Source: Petrolisthes cinctipes
Lineage: Eukaryota; Arthropoda; Malacostraca; Decapoda; Porcellanidae
Length of the DNA stretch: 64,000 bases
NCBI GenBank assembly: GCA_033782935.1
Contig: JAWQEG010000003.1
Coordinates: forward strand, 5,220,501-5,284,500
Direction: 5' to 3'
Part shown: piece after piece, positions 53,187-64,000 of the stretch
Numbering within the stretch: position 1 is the stretch's first letter
Layout: each line of letters starts with the position of its first letter
Position numbers and translations under genes: made by a program
Notes under the pieces: model-generated
Database searches by the model: none
What the model was told of the DNA's origin: nothing
The model's input: the letters and a program-made list of their open reading frames with translations, nothing else

Positions 53187-55848
53187 CTGGGACCCCAAAA
53201 TATCGAATTTTCGGGTGTTTAGGGCCAGAATTTGAGATATAAACGGGTACAGAAGATGCATGCACATATCGACTTTTGGGCACCTAAAAGATCGATTTTC
53301 AGTATGTTTTTGGCCTGTATTTTGAAAATACTCTAACACGGAGTAGGCATGTACAGATACCTTCTGGGACCTCTAAATATCGAATTTTCGGGTGTTTTGG
53401 GACTGAATTTGAGATATCGACTTTTTGGCACCTAAAAGATCGATTTTTAGCATGTTTTTAGCCTATATTTTAAAAATATTCTAGCACTGTGTTGGCATGT
53501 ACAGATTGCTTTTGGGACCCCAAAATATTGAATTTTCGGGTGTTTTGAGCCTGAATTTGAGATATAAACGGGTACAGAAGATACATGCACATATTGACTT
53601 TGGGCACCAAAAATATCGATTTTCAGCATGTTTTGGGCCTGAATTTTGAAAATACTCTAACACGGAGTAGGCATGTACAGATCGCTTCTGGGACCCCAAA
53701 ATATCGAATTTTCGGGTGTTTTGAGCCTGAATTTGAGATATAAACGGGTACTGAAGATGCATGCACATATCGACTTTTATGCACCTAAAAGATCGATTTT
53801 CAGTATGTTTTGAGCATGTATTTTGAAAATACTCTAACACGGAGTAGGCATGTACAGATCGCTTCTGGGACCCCTAAATATCGAATTTTCGGGTGTTTTG
53901 GGACTGAATTTGAGATATCGACTTTTTGGCACCTAAAAGATCGATTTTTAGCATGTTTTTAGCCTATATTTTGAAAATATTCTAGCACTGTACAGATTGC
54001 TTCTGGGACCCCAAAATATTGAATTTTCGGGTGTTTTGAGCCTGAATTTGAGATATAAACGGGTACAGAAGATACATGCACATATTGACTTTGGGCACCA
54101 AAAATATCGATTTTCAGCATGTTTTGGGCCTGAATTTTGAAAATACTCTAACACGGAGTAGGCATGTACAGATCGCTTCTGGGACCCCAAAATATCGAAT
54201 TTTCGGGTGTTTTGAGCCTGAATTTGAGATATAAACGGGTACTGAAGATGCATGCACATATCGACTTTTGTGCACCTAAAAGATCGATTTTCAGTATGTT
54301 TTGAGCATGTATTTTGAAAATACTCTAACACGGAGTAGGCATGTACAGATCGCTTCTGGGACCCCTAAATATCGAATTTTCGGGTGTTTTGGGACTGAAT
54401 TTGAGATATCGACTTTTTGGCACCTAAAAGATCGATTTTTAGCATGTTTTTAGCCTATATTTTGAAAATATTCTAGCACTGTACAGATTGCTTCTGGGAC
54501 CCCAAAATATTGAATTTTCGGGTGTTTTGAGCCTGAATTTGAGATATAAACGGGTACAGAAGATACATGCACATATTGACTTTGGGCACCAAAAATATCG
54601 ATTTTCAGCATGTTTTGGGCCTGAATTTTGAAAATACTCTAACACGGAGTAGGCATGTACAGATCGCTTCTGGGACCCCAAAATATCGATTTTTCGGGTG
54701 TTTAGGGCCAGAATTTGAGATATAAACGGGTACAGAAGATGCATGCACATATCGACTTTTGGGCACCTAAAAGATCGATTTTCAGTATGTTTTTGGCCTG
54801 TATTTTGAAAATACTCTAACACGGAGTAGGCATGTACAGATACCTTCTGGGACCTCTAAATATCGAATTTTCGGGTGTTTTGTGACTGAATTTGAGATAT
54901 CGATTTTTTGGCACCTAAAATGTCGATTTTTAGCATGTTTTTAGCCTATATTTTGAAAATATTCTAGCACTGTGTAGGCATGTACAGATTGCTTCTGGGA
55001 CCCCAAAATATTGAATTTTCGGGTGTTTTGAGCCTGAATTTGAGATATAAACGGGTACAGAAGATACATGCACATATTGACTTTGGGCACCAAAAATATC
55101 GATTTTCAGCATGTTTTGGGCCTGAATTTTGAAAATACTCTAACACGGAGTAGGCATGTACAGATCGCTTCTGGGACCCCAAAATATCGAATTTTCGGGT
55201 GTTTAGGGTCAGAATTTGAGATATAAACGGGTACAGAAGATGCATGCACATATCGACTTTTGGGCACCTAAAAGATCGATTTTCAGTATGTTTTTGGCCT
55301 GTATTTTGAAAATACTCTAACTCTGAGTAGGCATGTACAGATTGCTTCTGGGACCCCAAAATATTAAATTTTCGGGTGTTTTGAGCCTGAATTTGAGATA
55401 TAAACGGGTACAGAAGATACATGCACATATTGACTTTGGGCACCAAAAATATCGATTTTCAGCATGTTTTGGGCCTGAATTTTGAAAATACTCTAACACG
55501 GAGTAGGCATGTACAGATCGCTTCTGGGACCCCAAAATATCGAATTTTCGGGTGTTTTGAGCCTGAATTTGAGATATAAACGGGTACTGAAGATGCATGC
55601 ACATATCGACTTTTATGCACCTAAAAGATCGATTTTCAGTATGTTTTGAGCATGTATTTTGAAAATACTCTAACACGGAGTAGGCATGTACAGATCGCTT
55701 CTGGGACCCCTAAATATCGAATTTTCGGGTGTTTTGGGACTGAATTTGAGATATCGACTTTTTGGCACCTAAAAGATCGATTTTTAGCATGTTTTTAGCC
55801 TATATTTTGAAAATATTCTAGCACTGAGTAGTCATGTACAGATTGCTT
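53187..55848 (+). repeat. Trimers and a pentamer between duplicated blocks
   Basis: An M2 b1 at 53187 is followed by units at 53364 (501), 53865 and 54356 (491 each), a pentamer at 54847 (854 bp: C, M1, M2, M1, M2) and C148 at 55701. The C at 53364 carries ATTTTAAAAATATTC, also seen at 60348 and 63677 with the same neighbours. The start of this segment is therefore another copy of the 59.9-61 kb sequence. Confidence 0.85.
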
Positions 55849-57684
55849 CTGGGACCCCAAAATATTGAATTTTCGGGTGTTTTGAGCCTGAATTTGAGAT
55901 ATAAACGGGTACAGAAGATACATGCACATATTGACTTTGGGCACCAAAAATATCGATTTTCAGCATGTTTTGGGCCTGAATTTTGAAAATACTCTAACAC
56001 GGAGTAGGCATGTACAGATCGCTTCTGGGACCCCAAAATATCGAATTTTCGGGTGTTTTGAGCCTGAATTTGAGATATAAACGGGTACTGAAGATGCATG
56101 CACATATCGACTTTTGTGCACCTAAAAGATCGATTTTCAGTATGTTTTGAGCATGTATTTTGAAAATACTCTAACACGGAGTAGGCATGTACAGATCGCT
56201 TCTGGGACCCCTAAATATCGAATTTTCGGGTGTTTTGGGACTGAATTTGAGATATCGACTTTTTGGCACCTAAAAGATCGATTTTTAGCATGTTTTTAGC
56301 CTATATTTTGAAAATATTCTAGCACTGTACAGATTGCTTCTGGGACCCCAAAATATTGAATTTTCGGGTGTTTTGAGCCTGAATTTGAGATATAAACGGG
56401 TACAGAAGATACATGCACATATTGACTTTGGGCACCAAAAATATCGATTTTCAGCATGTTTTGGGCCTGAATTTTGAAAATACTCTAACACGGAGTAGGC
56501 ATGTACAGATCGCTTCTGGGACCCCAAAATATCGAATTTTCGGGTGTTTAGGGCCAGAATTTGAGATATAAACGGGTACAGAAGATGCATGCACATATCG
56601 ACTTTTGGGCACCTAAAAGATCGATTTTCAGTATGTTTTTGGCCTGTATTTTGAAAATACTCTAACACGGAGTAGGCATGTACAGATACCTTCTGGGACC
56701 TCTAAATATCGAATTTTCGGGTGTTTTGGGACTGAATTTGAGATATCGATTTTTTGGCACCTAAAAGATCGATTTTTAGCATGTTTTTAGCCTATATTTT
56801 GAAAATATTCTAGCACTGTGTTGGCATGTACAGATTGCTTCTGGGACCCAAAAATATTGAATTTTCGGGTGTTTTGAGCCTGAATTTGAGATATAAACGG
56901 GTACAGAAGATACATGCACATATTGACTTTGGGCACCAAAAATATCGATTTTCAGCATGTTTTGGGCCTGAATTTTGAAAATACTCTAACACGGAGTAGG
57001 CATGTACAGATCGCTTCTGGGACCCCAAAATATCGAATTTTCGGGTGTTTTGAGCCTGAATTTGAGATATAAACGGGTACAGAAGATGCATGCACATATC
57101 GACTTTTGGGCACCTAAAAGATCGATTTTCAGTATGTTTTTGGCCTGTATTTTGAAAATACTCTAACTCTGAGTAGGCATGTACAGATTGCTTCTGGGAC
57201 CCCAAAATATTGAATTTTCGGGTGTTTTGAGCCTGAATTTGAGATATAAACGGGTACTGAAGATGCATGCACATATCGACTTTTGTGCACCTAAAAGATC
57301 GATTTTCAGTATGTTTTGAGCATGTATTTTGAAAATACTCTAACACGGAGTAGGCATGTACAGATCGCTTCTGGGACCCCTAAATATCGAATTTTCGGGT
57401 GTTTTGGGACTGAATTTGAGATATCGACTTTTTGGCACCTAAAAGATCGATTTTTTGCATGTTTTTAGCCTATATTTTGAAAATATTCTAGCACTGTACA
57501 GATTGCTTCTGGGACCCCAAAATATTGAATTTTCGGGTGTTTTGAGCCTGAATTTGAGATATAAACGGGTACAGAAGATACATGCACATATTGACTTTGG
57601 GCACCAAAAATATCGATTTTCAGCATGTTTTGGGCCTGAATTTTGAAAATACTCTAACACGGAGTAGGCTTGTACAGATCGCTT
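55849..57684 (+). repeat. Duplicated block, copy 2 (paired with 51351-53186)
   Basis: Unit order is trimer at 56202 (491), tetramer at 56693 (678), then C138 and M1 at 57371. The markers match copy 1 at +4,498 bp. Pairing ends at 57685, where this copy goes directly into a C monomer while copy 1 goes into M2. Confidence 0.87.
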
Positions 57685-57832
57685 CTGGGACCCCTAAATA
57701 TCGAATTTTCGGGTGTTTTGGGACTGAATTTGAGATATCGACTTTTTGGCAACTAAAAGATCGATTTTTAGCATGTTTTTAGCCTATATTTTGAAAATAT
57801 TCTAGCACTGAGTAGGCATGTACAGATTGCTT
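57685..57832 (+). repeat. C148 with GGCAACTAAAAG, cassette entry
   Basis: This C carries GGCAACTAAAAG. The same variant precedes the TAAATAGG cassette at 41938, 45092 and 49228, so the variant and the cassette travel together. Confidence 0.82.
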
Positions 57833-60800
57833 CTGGGACCCCAAAATATTGAATTTTCGGGTGTTTTGAGCCTGAATTTGAGATATAAACGGGTACAGAA
57901 GATACATGCACATATTGACTTTGGGTATCTAAAATATCGATTTTCAGCATTTTTAGGGCCTGTATTTTGAAAATACTCTAACACTAAATAGGCATGTACA
58001 GATTGCTTCTGGGACCCCAAAATATTGAATTTTCGGGTGTTTTGAGCCTGAATTTGAGATATAAACGGGTACTGAAGATACATGCACATATCGTCTTTTG
58101 TGCACCTAAAAGATCGATTTTCAGTATGTTTTGAGCATGTATTTTGAAAATACTCTAACACGGAGTAGGTATGTACAGATCGCTTTTGGGACCCCTAAAT
58201 ATCGAATTTTCGGGTGTTTTGGGACTGAATTTGAGATATCGACTTTTTGGCACCTAAAAGATCGATTTTTAGCATGTTTTTAGCCTATATTTTGAAAATA
58301 TTCTAGCACTGAGTAGGCATGCTACAGATTGCTTCTGGGACCCCAAAATATTGAATTTTCGGGTGTTTTGAGCCTGAATTTGAGATATAAACGGGTACAG
58401 AAGATACATGCACATATTGACTTTGGGCACCAAAAATATCGATTTTCAGCATGTTTTGGGCCTGAATTTTGAAAATACTCTAACACGGAGTAGGCATGTA
58501 CAGATCGCTTCTGGGACCCCAAAATATCGAATTTTCGGGTGTTTTGAGCCTGAATTTGAGATATAAACGGGTACTGAAGATGCATGCACATATCGACTTT
58601 TGTGCACCTAAAAGATCGATTTTCAGTATGTTTTGAGCATGTATTTTGAAAATACTCTAACACGGAGTAGGCATGTACAGATCGCTTCTGGGACCCCTAA
58701 ATATCGAATTTTCGGGTGTTTTGGGACTGAATTTGAGATATCGACTTTTTGGCACCTAAAAGATCGATTTTTAGCATGTTTTTAGCCTATATTTTGAAAA
58801 TATTCTAGCACTGTACAGATTGCTTCTGGGACCCCAAAATATTGAATTTTCGGGTGTTTTGAGCCTGAATTTGAGATATAAACGGGTACAGAAGATACAT
58901 GCACATATTGACTTTGGGCACCAAAAATATCGATTTTCAGCATGTTTTGGGCCTGAATTTTGAAAATACTCTAACACGGAGTAGGCATGTACAGATCGCT
59001 TCTGGGACCCCAAAATATCGAATTTTCGGGTGTTTAGGGCCAGAATTTGAGATATAAACGGGTACAGAAGATGCATGCACATATCGACTTTTGGGCACCT
59101 AAAAGATCGATTTTCAGTATGTTTTTGGCCTGTATTTTGAAAATACTCTAACACGGAGTAGGCATGTACAGATACCTTCTGGGACCTCTAAATATCGAAT
59201 TTTCGGGTGTTTTGGGACTGAATTTGAGATATCGATTTTTTGGCAGCTAAAAGATCGATTTTTAGCATGTTTTTAGCCTATATTTTGAAAATATTCTAGC
59301 ACTGTGTTGGCATGTACAGATTGCTTTTGGGACCCCAAAATATTGAATTTTCGGGTGTTTTGAGCCTGAATTTGAGATATAAACGGGTACAGAAGATACA
59401 TGCACATATTGACTTTGGGCACCAAAAATATCGATTTTCAGCATGTTTTGGGCCTGAATTTTGAAAATACTCTAACACGGAGTAGGCATGTACAGATCGC
59501 TTCTGGGACCCCAAAATATCGAATTTTCGGGTGTTTTGAGCCTGAATTTGAGATATAAACGGGTACTGAAGATGCATGCACATATCGACTTTTATGCACC
59601 TAAAAGATCGATTTTCAGTATGTTTTTGGCCTGTATTTTGAAAATACTCTAACTCTGAGTAGGCATGTACAGATTGCTTCTGGGACCCCAAAATATTGAA
59701 TTTTCGGGTGTTTTAAGCCTGAATTTGAGATATAAACGGGTACTGAAGATGCATGCACATATCGACTTTTGTGCACCTAAAAGATCGATTTTCAGTATGT
59801 TTTGAGCATGTATTTTGAAAATACTCTAACACGGAGTAGGCATGTACAGATCGCTTCTGGGACCCCTAAATATCGAATTTTCGGGTGTTTTGGGACTGAA
59901 TTTGAGATATCGACTTTTTGGCACCTAAAAGATCGATTTTTTGCATGTTTTTAGCCTATATTTTGAAAATATTCTAGCACTGTACAGATTGCTTCTGGGA
60001 CCCCAAAATATTGAATTTTCGGGTGTTTTGAGCCTGAATTTGAGATATAAACGGGTACAGAAGATACATGCACATATTGACTTTGGGCACCAAAAATATC
60101 GATTTTCAGCATGTTTTGGGCCTGAATTTTGAAAATACTCTAACACGGAGTAGGCTTGTACAGATCGCTTCTGGGACCCCAAAATATCGAATTTTCGGGT
60201 GTTTAGGGCCAGAATTTGAGATATAAACGGGTACAGAAGATGCATGCACATATCGACTTTTGGGCACCTAAAAGATCGATTTTCAGTATGTTTTTGGCCT
60301 GTATTTTGAAAATACTCTAACACGGAGTAGGCATGTACAGATACCTTCTGGGACCTCTAAATATCGAATTTTCGGGTGTTTTGGGACTGAATTTGAGATA
60401 TCGACTTTTTGGCACCTAAAAGATCGATTTTTAGCATGTTTTTAGCCTATATTTTAAAAATATTCTAGCACTGTGTTGGCATGTACAGATTGCTTTTGGG
60501 ACCCCAAAATATTGAATTTTCGGGTGTTTTGAGCCTGAATTTGAGATATAAACGGGTACAGAAGATACATGCACATATTGACTTTGGGCACCAAAAATAT
60601 CGATTTTCAGCATGTTTTGGGCCTGAATTTTGAAAATACTCTAACACGGAGTAGGCATGTACAGATCGCTTCTGGGACCCCAAAATATCGAATTTTCGGG
60701 TGTTTGAGCCTGAATTTGAGATATAAACGGGTACTGAAGATGCATGCACATATCGACTTTTATGCACCTAAAAGATCGATTTTCAGTATGTTTTGAGCAT

Positions 60801-61161
60801 GTATTTTGAAAATACTCTAACACGGAGTAGGCATGTACAGATCGCTTCTGGGACCCCTAAATATCGAATTTTCGGGTGTTTTGGGACTGAATTTGAGATA
60901 TCGACTTTTTGGCACCTAAAAGATCGATTTTTAGCATGTTTTTAGCCTATATTTTGAAAATATTCTAGCACTGTACAGATTGCTTCTGGGACCCCAAAAT
61001 ATTGAATTTTCGGGTGTTTTGAGCCTGAATTTGAGATATAAACGGGTACAGAAGATACATGCACATATTGACTTTGGGCACCAAAAATATCGATTTTCAG
61101 CATGTTTTGGGCCTGAATTTTGAAAATACTCTAACACGGAGTAGGCATGTACAGATCGCTT
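57833..61161 (+). repeat. 3,329-bp tandem super-repeat, copy 1
   Basis: Units include 58186 (502, CATGCTACAG), 58688 (491), 59179 (tetramer, 678), 59857 (491), 60348 (500, with one T lost in GTGTTTGAGCC) and part of 60848. All landmarks recur at +3,329 bp. Shared markers include GCATTTTTAGGG, TGGCAGCTAAAAG, GATTTTTTGCATG, GGCTTGTACAG and ATTTTAAAAATATTC. Confidence 0.9.
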
Positions 61162-64000
61162 CTGGGACCCCAAAATATCGAATTTTCGGGTGTTTTGAGC
61201 CTGAATTTGAGATATAAACGGGTACAGAAGATACATGCACATATTGACTTTGGGTATCTAAAATATCGATTTTCAGCATTTTTAGGGCCTGTATTTTGAA
61301 AATACTCTAACACTAAATAGGCATGTACAGATTGCTTCTGGGACCCCAAAATATTGAATTTTCGGGTGTTTTGAGCCTGAATTTGAGATATAAACGGGTA
61401 CTGAAGATACATGCACATATCGACTTTTGTGCACCTAAAAGATCGATTTTCAGTATGTTTTGAGCATGTATTTTGAAAATACTCTAACACGGAGTAGGTA
61501 TGTACAGATCGCTTTTGGGACCCCTAAATATCGAATTTTCGGGTGTTTTGGGACTGAATTTGAGATATCGACTTTTTGGCACCTAAAAGATCGATTTTTA
61601 GCATGTTTTTAGCCTATATTTTGAAAATATTCTAGCACTGAGTAGGCATGCTACAGATTGCTTCTGGGACCCCAAAATATTGAATTTTCGGGTGTTTTGA
61701 GCCTGAATTTGAGATATAAACGGGTACAGAAGATACATGCACATATTGACTTTGGGCACCAAAAATATCGATTTTCAGCATGTTTTGGGCCTGAATTTTG
61801 AAAATACTCTAACACGGAGTAGGCATGTACAGATCGCTTCTGGGACCCCAAAATATCGAATTTTCGGGTGTTTTGAGCCTGAATTTGAGATATAAACGGG
61901 TACTGAAGATGCATGCACATATCGACTTTTGTGCACCTAAAAGATCGATTTTCAGTATGTTTTGAGCATGTATTTTGAAAATACTCTAACACGGAGTAGG
62001 CATGTACAGATCGCTTCTGGGACCCCTAAATATCGAATTTTCGGGTGTTTTGGGACTGAATTTGAGATATCGACTTTTTGGCACCTAAAAGATCGATTTT
62101 TAGCATGTTTTTAGCCTATATTTTGAAAATATTCTAGCACTGTACAGATTGCTTCTGGGACCCCAAAATATTGAATTTTCGGGTGTTTTGAGCCTGAATT
62201 TGAGATATAAACGGGTACAGAAGATACATGCACATATTGACTTTGGGCACCAAAAATATCGATTTTCAGCATGTTTTGGGCCTGAATTTTGAAAATACTC
62301 TAACACGGAGTAGGCATGTACAGATCGCTTCTGGGACCCCAAAATATCGAATTTTCGGGTGTTTAGGGCCAGAATTTGAGATATAAACGGGTACAGAAGA
62401 TGCATGCACATATCGACTTTTGGGCACCTAAAAGATCGATTTTCAGTATGTTTTTGGCCTGTATTTTGAAAATACTCTAACACGGAGTAGGCATGTACAG
62501 ATACCTTCTGGGACCTCTAAATATCGAATTTTCGGGTGTTTTGGGACTGAATTTGAGATATCGATTTTTTGGCAGCTAAAAGATCGATTTTTAGCATCTT
62601 TTTAGCCTATATTTTGAAAATATTCTAGCACTGTGTTGGCATGTACAGATTGCTTTTGGGACCCCAAAATATTGAATTTTCGGGTGTTTTGAGCCTGAAT
62701 TTGAGATATAAACGGGTACAGAAGATACATGCACATATTGACTTTGGGCACCAAAAATATCGATTTTCAGCATGTTTTGGGCCTGAATTTTGAAAATACT
62801 CTAACACGGAGTAGGCATGTACAGATCGCTTCTGGGACCCCAAAATATCGAATTTTCGGGTGTTTTGAGCCTGAATTTGAGATATAAACGGGTACTGAAG
62901 ATGCATGCACATATCGACTTTTATGCACCTAAAAGATCGATTTTCAGTATGTTTTTGGCCTGTATTTTGAAAATACTCTAACTCTGAGTAGGCATGTACA
63001 GATTGCTTCTGGGACCCCAAAATATTGAATTTTCGGGTGTTTTAAGCCTGAATTTGAGATATAAACGGGTACTGAAGATGCATGCACATATCGACTTTTG
63101 TGCACCTAAAAGATCGATTTTCAGTATGTTTTGAGCATGTATTTTGAAAATACTCTAACACGGAGTAGGCATGTACAGATCGCTTCTGGGACCCCTAAAT
63201 ATCGAATTTTCGGGTGTTTTGGGACTGAATTTGAGATATCGACTTTTTGGCACCTAAAAGATCGATTTTTTGCATGTTTTTAGCCTATATTTTGAAAATA
63301 TTCTAGCACTGTACAGATTGCTTCTGGGACCCCAAAATATTGAATTTTCGGGTGTTTTGAGCCTGAATTTGAGATATAAACGGGTACAGAAGATACATGC
63401 ACATATTGACTTTGGGCACCAAAAATATCGATTTTCAGCTTGTTTTGGGCCTGAATTTTGAAAATACTCTAACACGGAGTAGGCTTGTACAGATCGCTTC
63501 TGGGACCCCAAAATATCGAATTTTCGGGTGTTTAGGGCCAGAATTTGAGATATAAACGGGTACAGAAGATGCATGCACATATCGACTTTTGGGCACCTAA
63601 AAGATCGATTTTCAGTATGTTTTTGGCCTGTATTTTGAAAATACTCTAACACGGAGTAGGCATGTACAGATACCTTCTGGGACCTCTAAATATCGAATTT
63701 TCGGGTGTTTTGGGACTGAATTTGAGATATCGACTTTTTGGCACCTAAAAGATCGATTTTTAGCATGTTTTTAGCCTATATTTTAAAAATATTCTAGCAC
63801 TGTGTTGGCATGTACAGATTGCTTTTGGGACCCCAAAATATTGAATTTTCGGGTGTTTTGAGCCTGAATTTGAGATATAAACGGGTACAGAAGATACATG
63901 CACATATTGACTTTGGGCACCAAAAATATCGATTTTCAGCATGTTTTGGGCCTGAATTTTGAAAATACTCTAACACGGAGTAGGCATGTACAGATCGCTT
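61162..64000 (+). repeat. 3,329-bp tandem super-repeat, copy 2 (cut by window end)
   Basis: It starts with a chimeric monomer (61162-61337) whose front is M2-like (CCAAAATATCGAA) and whose body is the TAAATAGG-cassette M1. This places the duplication junction within that monomer. Units follow at 61515, 62017, 62508, 63186 and 63677. Differences from copy 1 include TAGCATCTTTTTAGCC near 62597 and CAGCTTGTTTTGGG near 63438. The window ends exactly at the end of an M1 monomer, with the array continuing. Confidence 0.9.

Larger units (their letters stand above)
1..64000. repeat. Continuous tandem satellite DNA array filling the window
   Basis: Every part of the window is a head-to-tail copy of one AT-rich satellite family in a single orientation, with no unique spacer. 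Using the recurring CTGGGACC as monomer start, successive starts fall 176, 177 and 148 (or 138) bp apart, giving a 501- or 491-bp trimer. By hand I placed 129 short (C) monomers and roughly 380 monomers in total. No coding gene, rRNA, tRNA, transposon or telomere-type repeat interrupts it. Known biology: megabase satellites with higher-order repeats of nucleosome-sized monomers are typical of eukaryotic centromeres and pericentromeres. Inference: this is such heterochromatin. The satellite family and species are not recognised. Both window edges lie inside the array, so its true length is unknown. Confidence 0.98.

Noticed and set aside
52312..57346. Two 178-codon minus-strand frames (52312-52848 and 56810-57346) as a duplicated gene pair
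   Set aside because: They coincide with the tetrameric units of the 4,498-bp duplication. The extra length comes from an additional in-phase 177-bp monomer, not from a conserved protein.
1..64000. CRISPR array
   Set aside because: Spacing is regular but there are no unique spacers. The entire period is conserved, as in satellite DNA.
1..64000. Hidden transposon, rRNA/tRNA gene or telomeric repeat within the array
   Set aside because: Following monomer starts from end to end leaves no unexplained gap. The largest length anomalies are whole monomers, the 88-bp half monomer and indels of a few bases.
1..64000. Assignment to a named plant or animal satellite family
   Set aside because: The sequence resembles plant centromeric satellites in length and AT-richness, but I cannot match it to any known consensus from memory, so no name is given.

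Overview
The whole 64 kb window is one uninterrupted, head-to-tail tandem satellite DNA array. I found no protein-coding gene, RNA gene, transposon, CRISPR array, promoter or unique-sequence island. The sequence is AT-rich and every base can be assigned to a satellite monomer in a single orientation. An array of this length, with nucleosome-scale monomers and nested higher-order repeats, points to eukaryotic heterochromatin, probably centromeric or pericentromeric or a chromosome knob. The style resembles plant satellites, but I do not recognise the family and cannot name a species.

The basic architecture has several nested levels. (1) Long monomers of 176-177 bp appear to be internal duplications: bases 11-85 match bases 100-174 without gaps at about two thirds of positions, so the oldest unit was probably about 88-89 bp. 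(2) Three monomer classes exist. I call them M1 (176 bp), M2 (177 bp, in two flavours) and C (148 bp, or 138 bp after a further 10-bp deletion). C is a long monomer that lost 29 bp between two ATAT copies. (3) The dominant repeat is the trimer C-M1-M2, of 501 bp (or 491 bp with C138). By hand I count 129 C monomers, about 103 of which head regular trimers. The others head dimers (about 314-326 bp), tetramers (about 667-679 bp), pentamers (844 and 854 bp) and one unit with a half-length monomer. (4) Trimers differ in linked variant states and are arranged in multi-kilobase super-repeats with periods of 1,493 bp (9.2-12.7 kb), 2,662 bp (19.5-24.5 kb), about 3.6-3.8 kb (24.5-31.9 kb), 4,136 bp (42.6-50.9 kb), 4,498 bp (51.4-57.7 kb) and 3,329 bp (57.8-64 kb).

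Layout: 1-9.2 kb is mostly regular 501-bp trimers with C148. 9.2-12.7 kb is a 1,493-bp super-repeat. 12.7-19.5 kb is mixed. 19.5-31.9 kb holds two sets of related multi-kb blocks. 31.9-42.4 kb is mixed, with several small indels and an odd 23-bp replacement at 39.9 kb. 42.4-64 kb consists of large, nearly identical tandem blocks that look like the most recent amplifications. The C138 variant rises from 3 of the first 20 C monomers to 22 of the last 40. No genes act here. The interest lies in array evolution (unequal exchange, microhomology deletions, recent segmental amplification) and in possible chromatin signals such as a conserved 15-bp dyad. Open frames up to 186 codons on the minus strand are by-products of the repeat.
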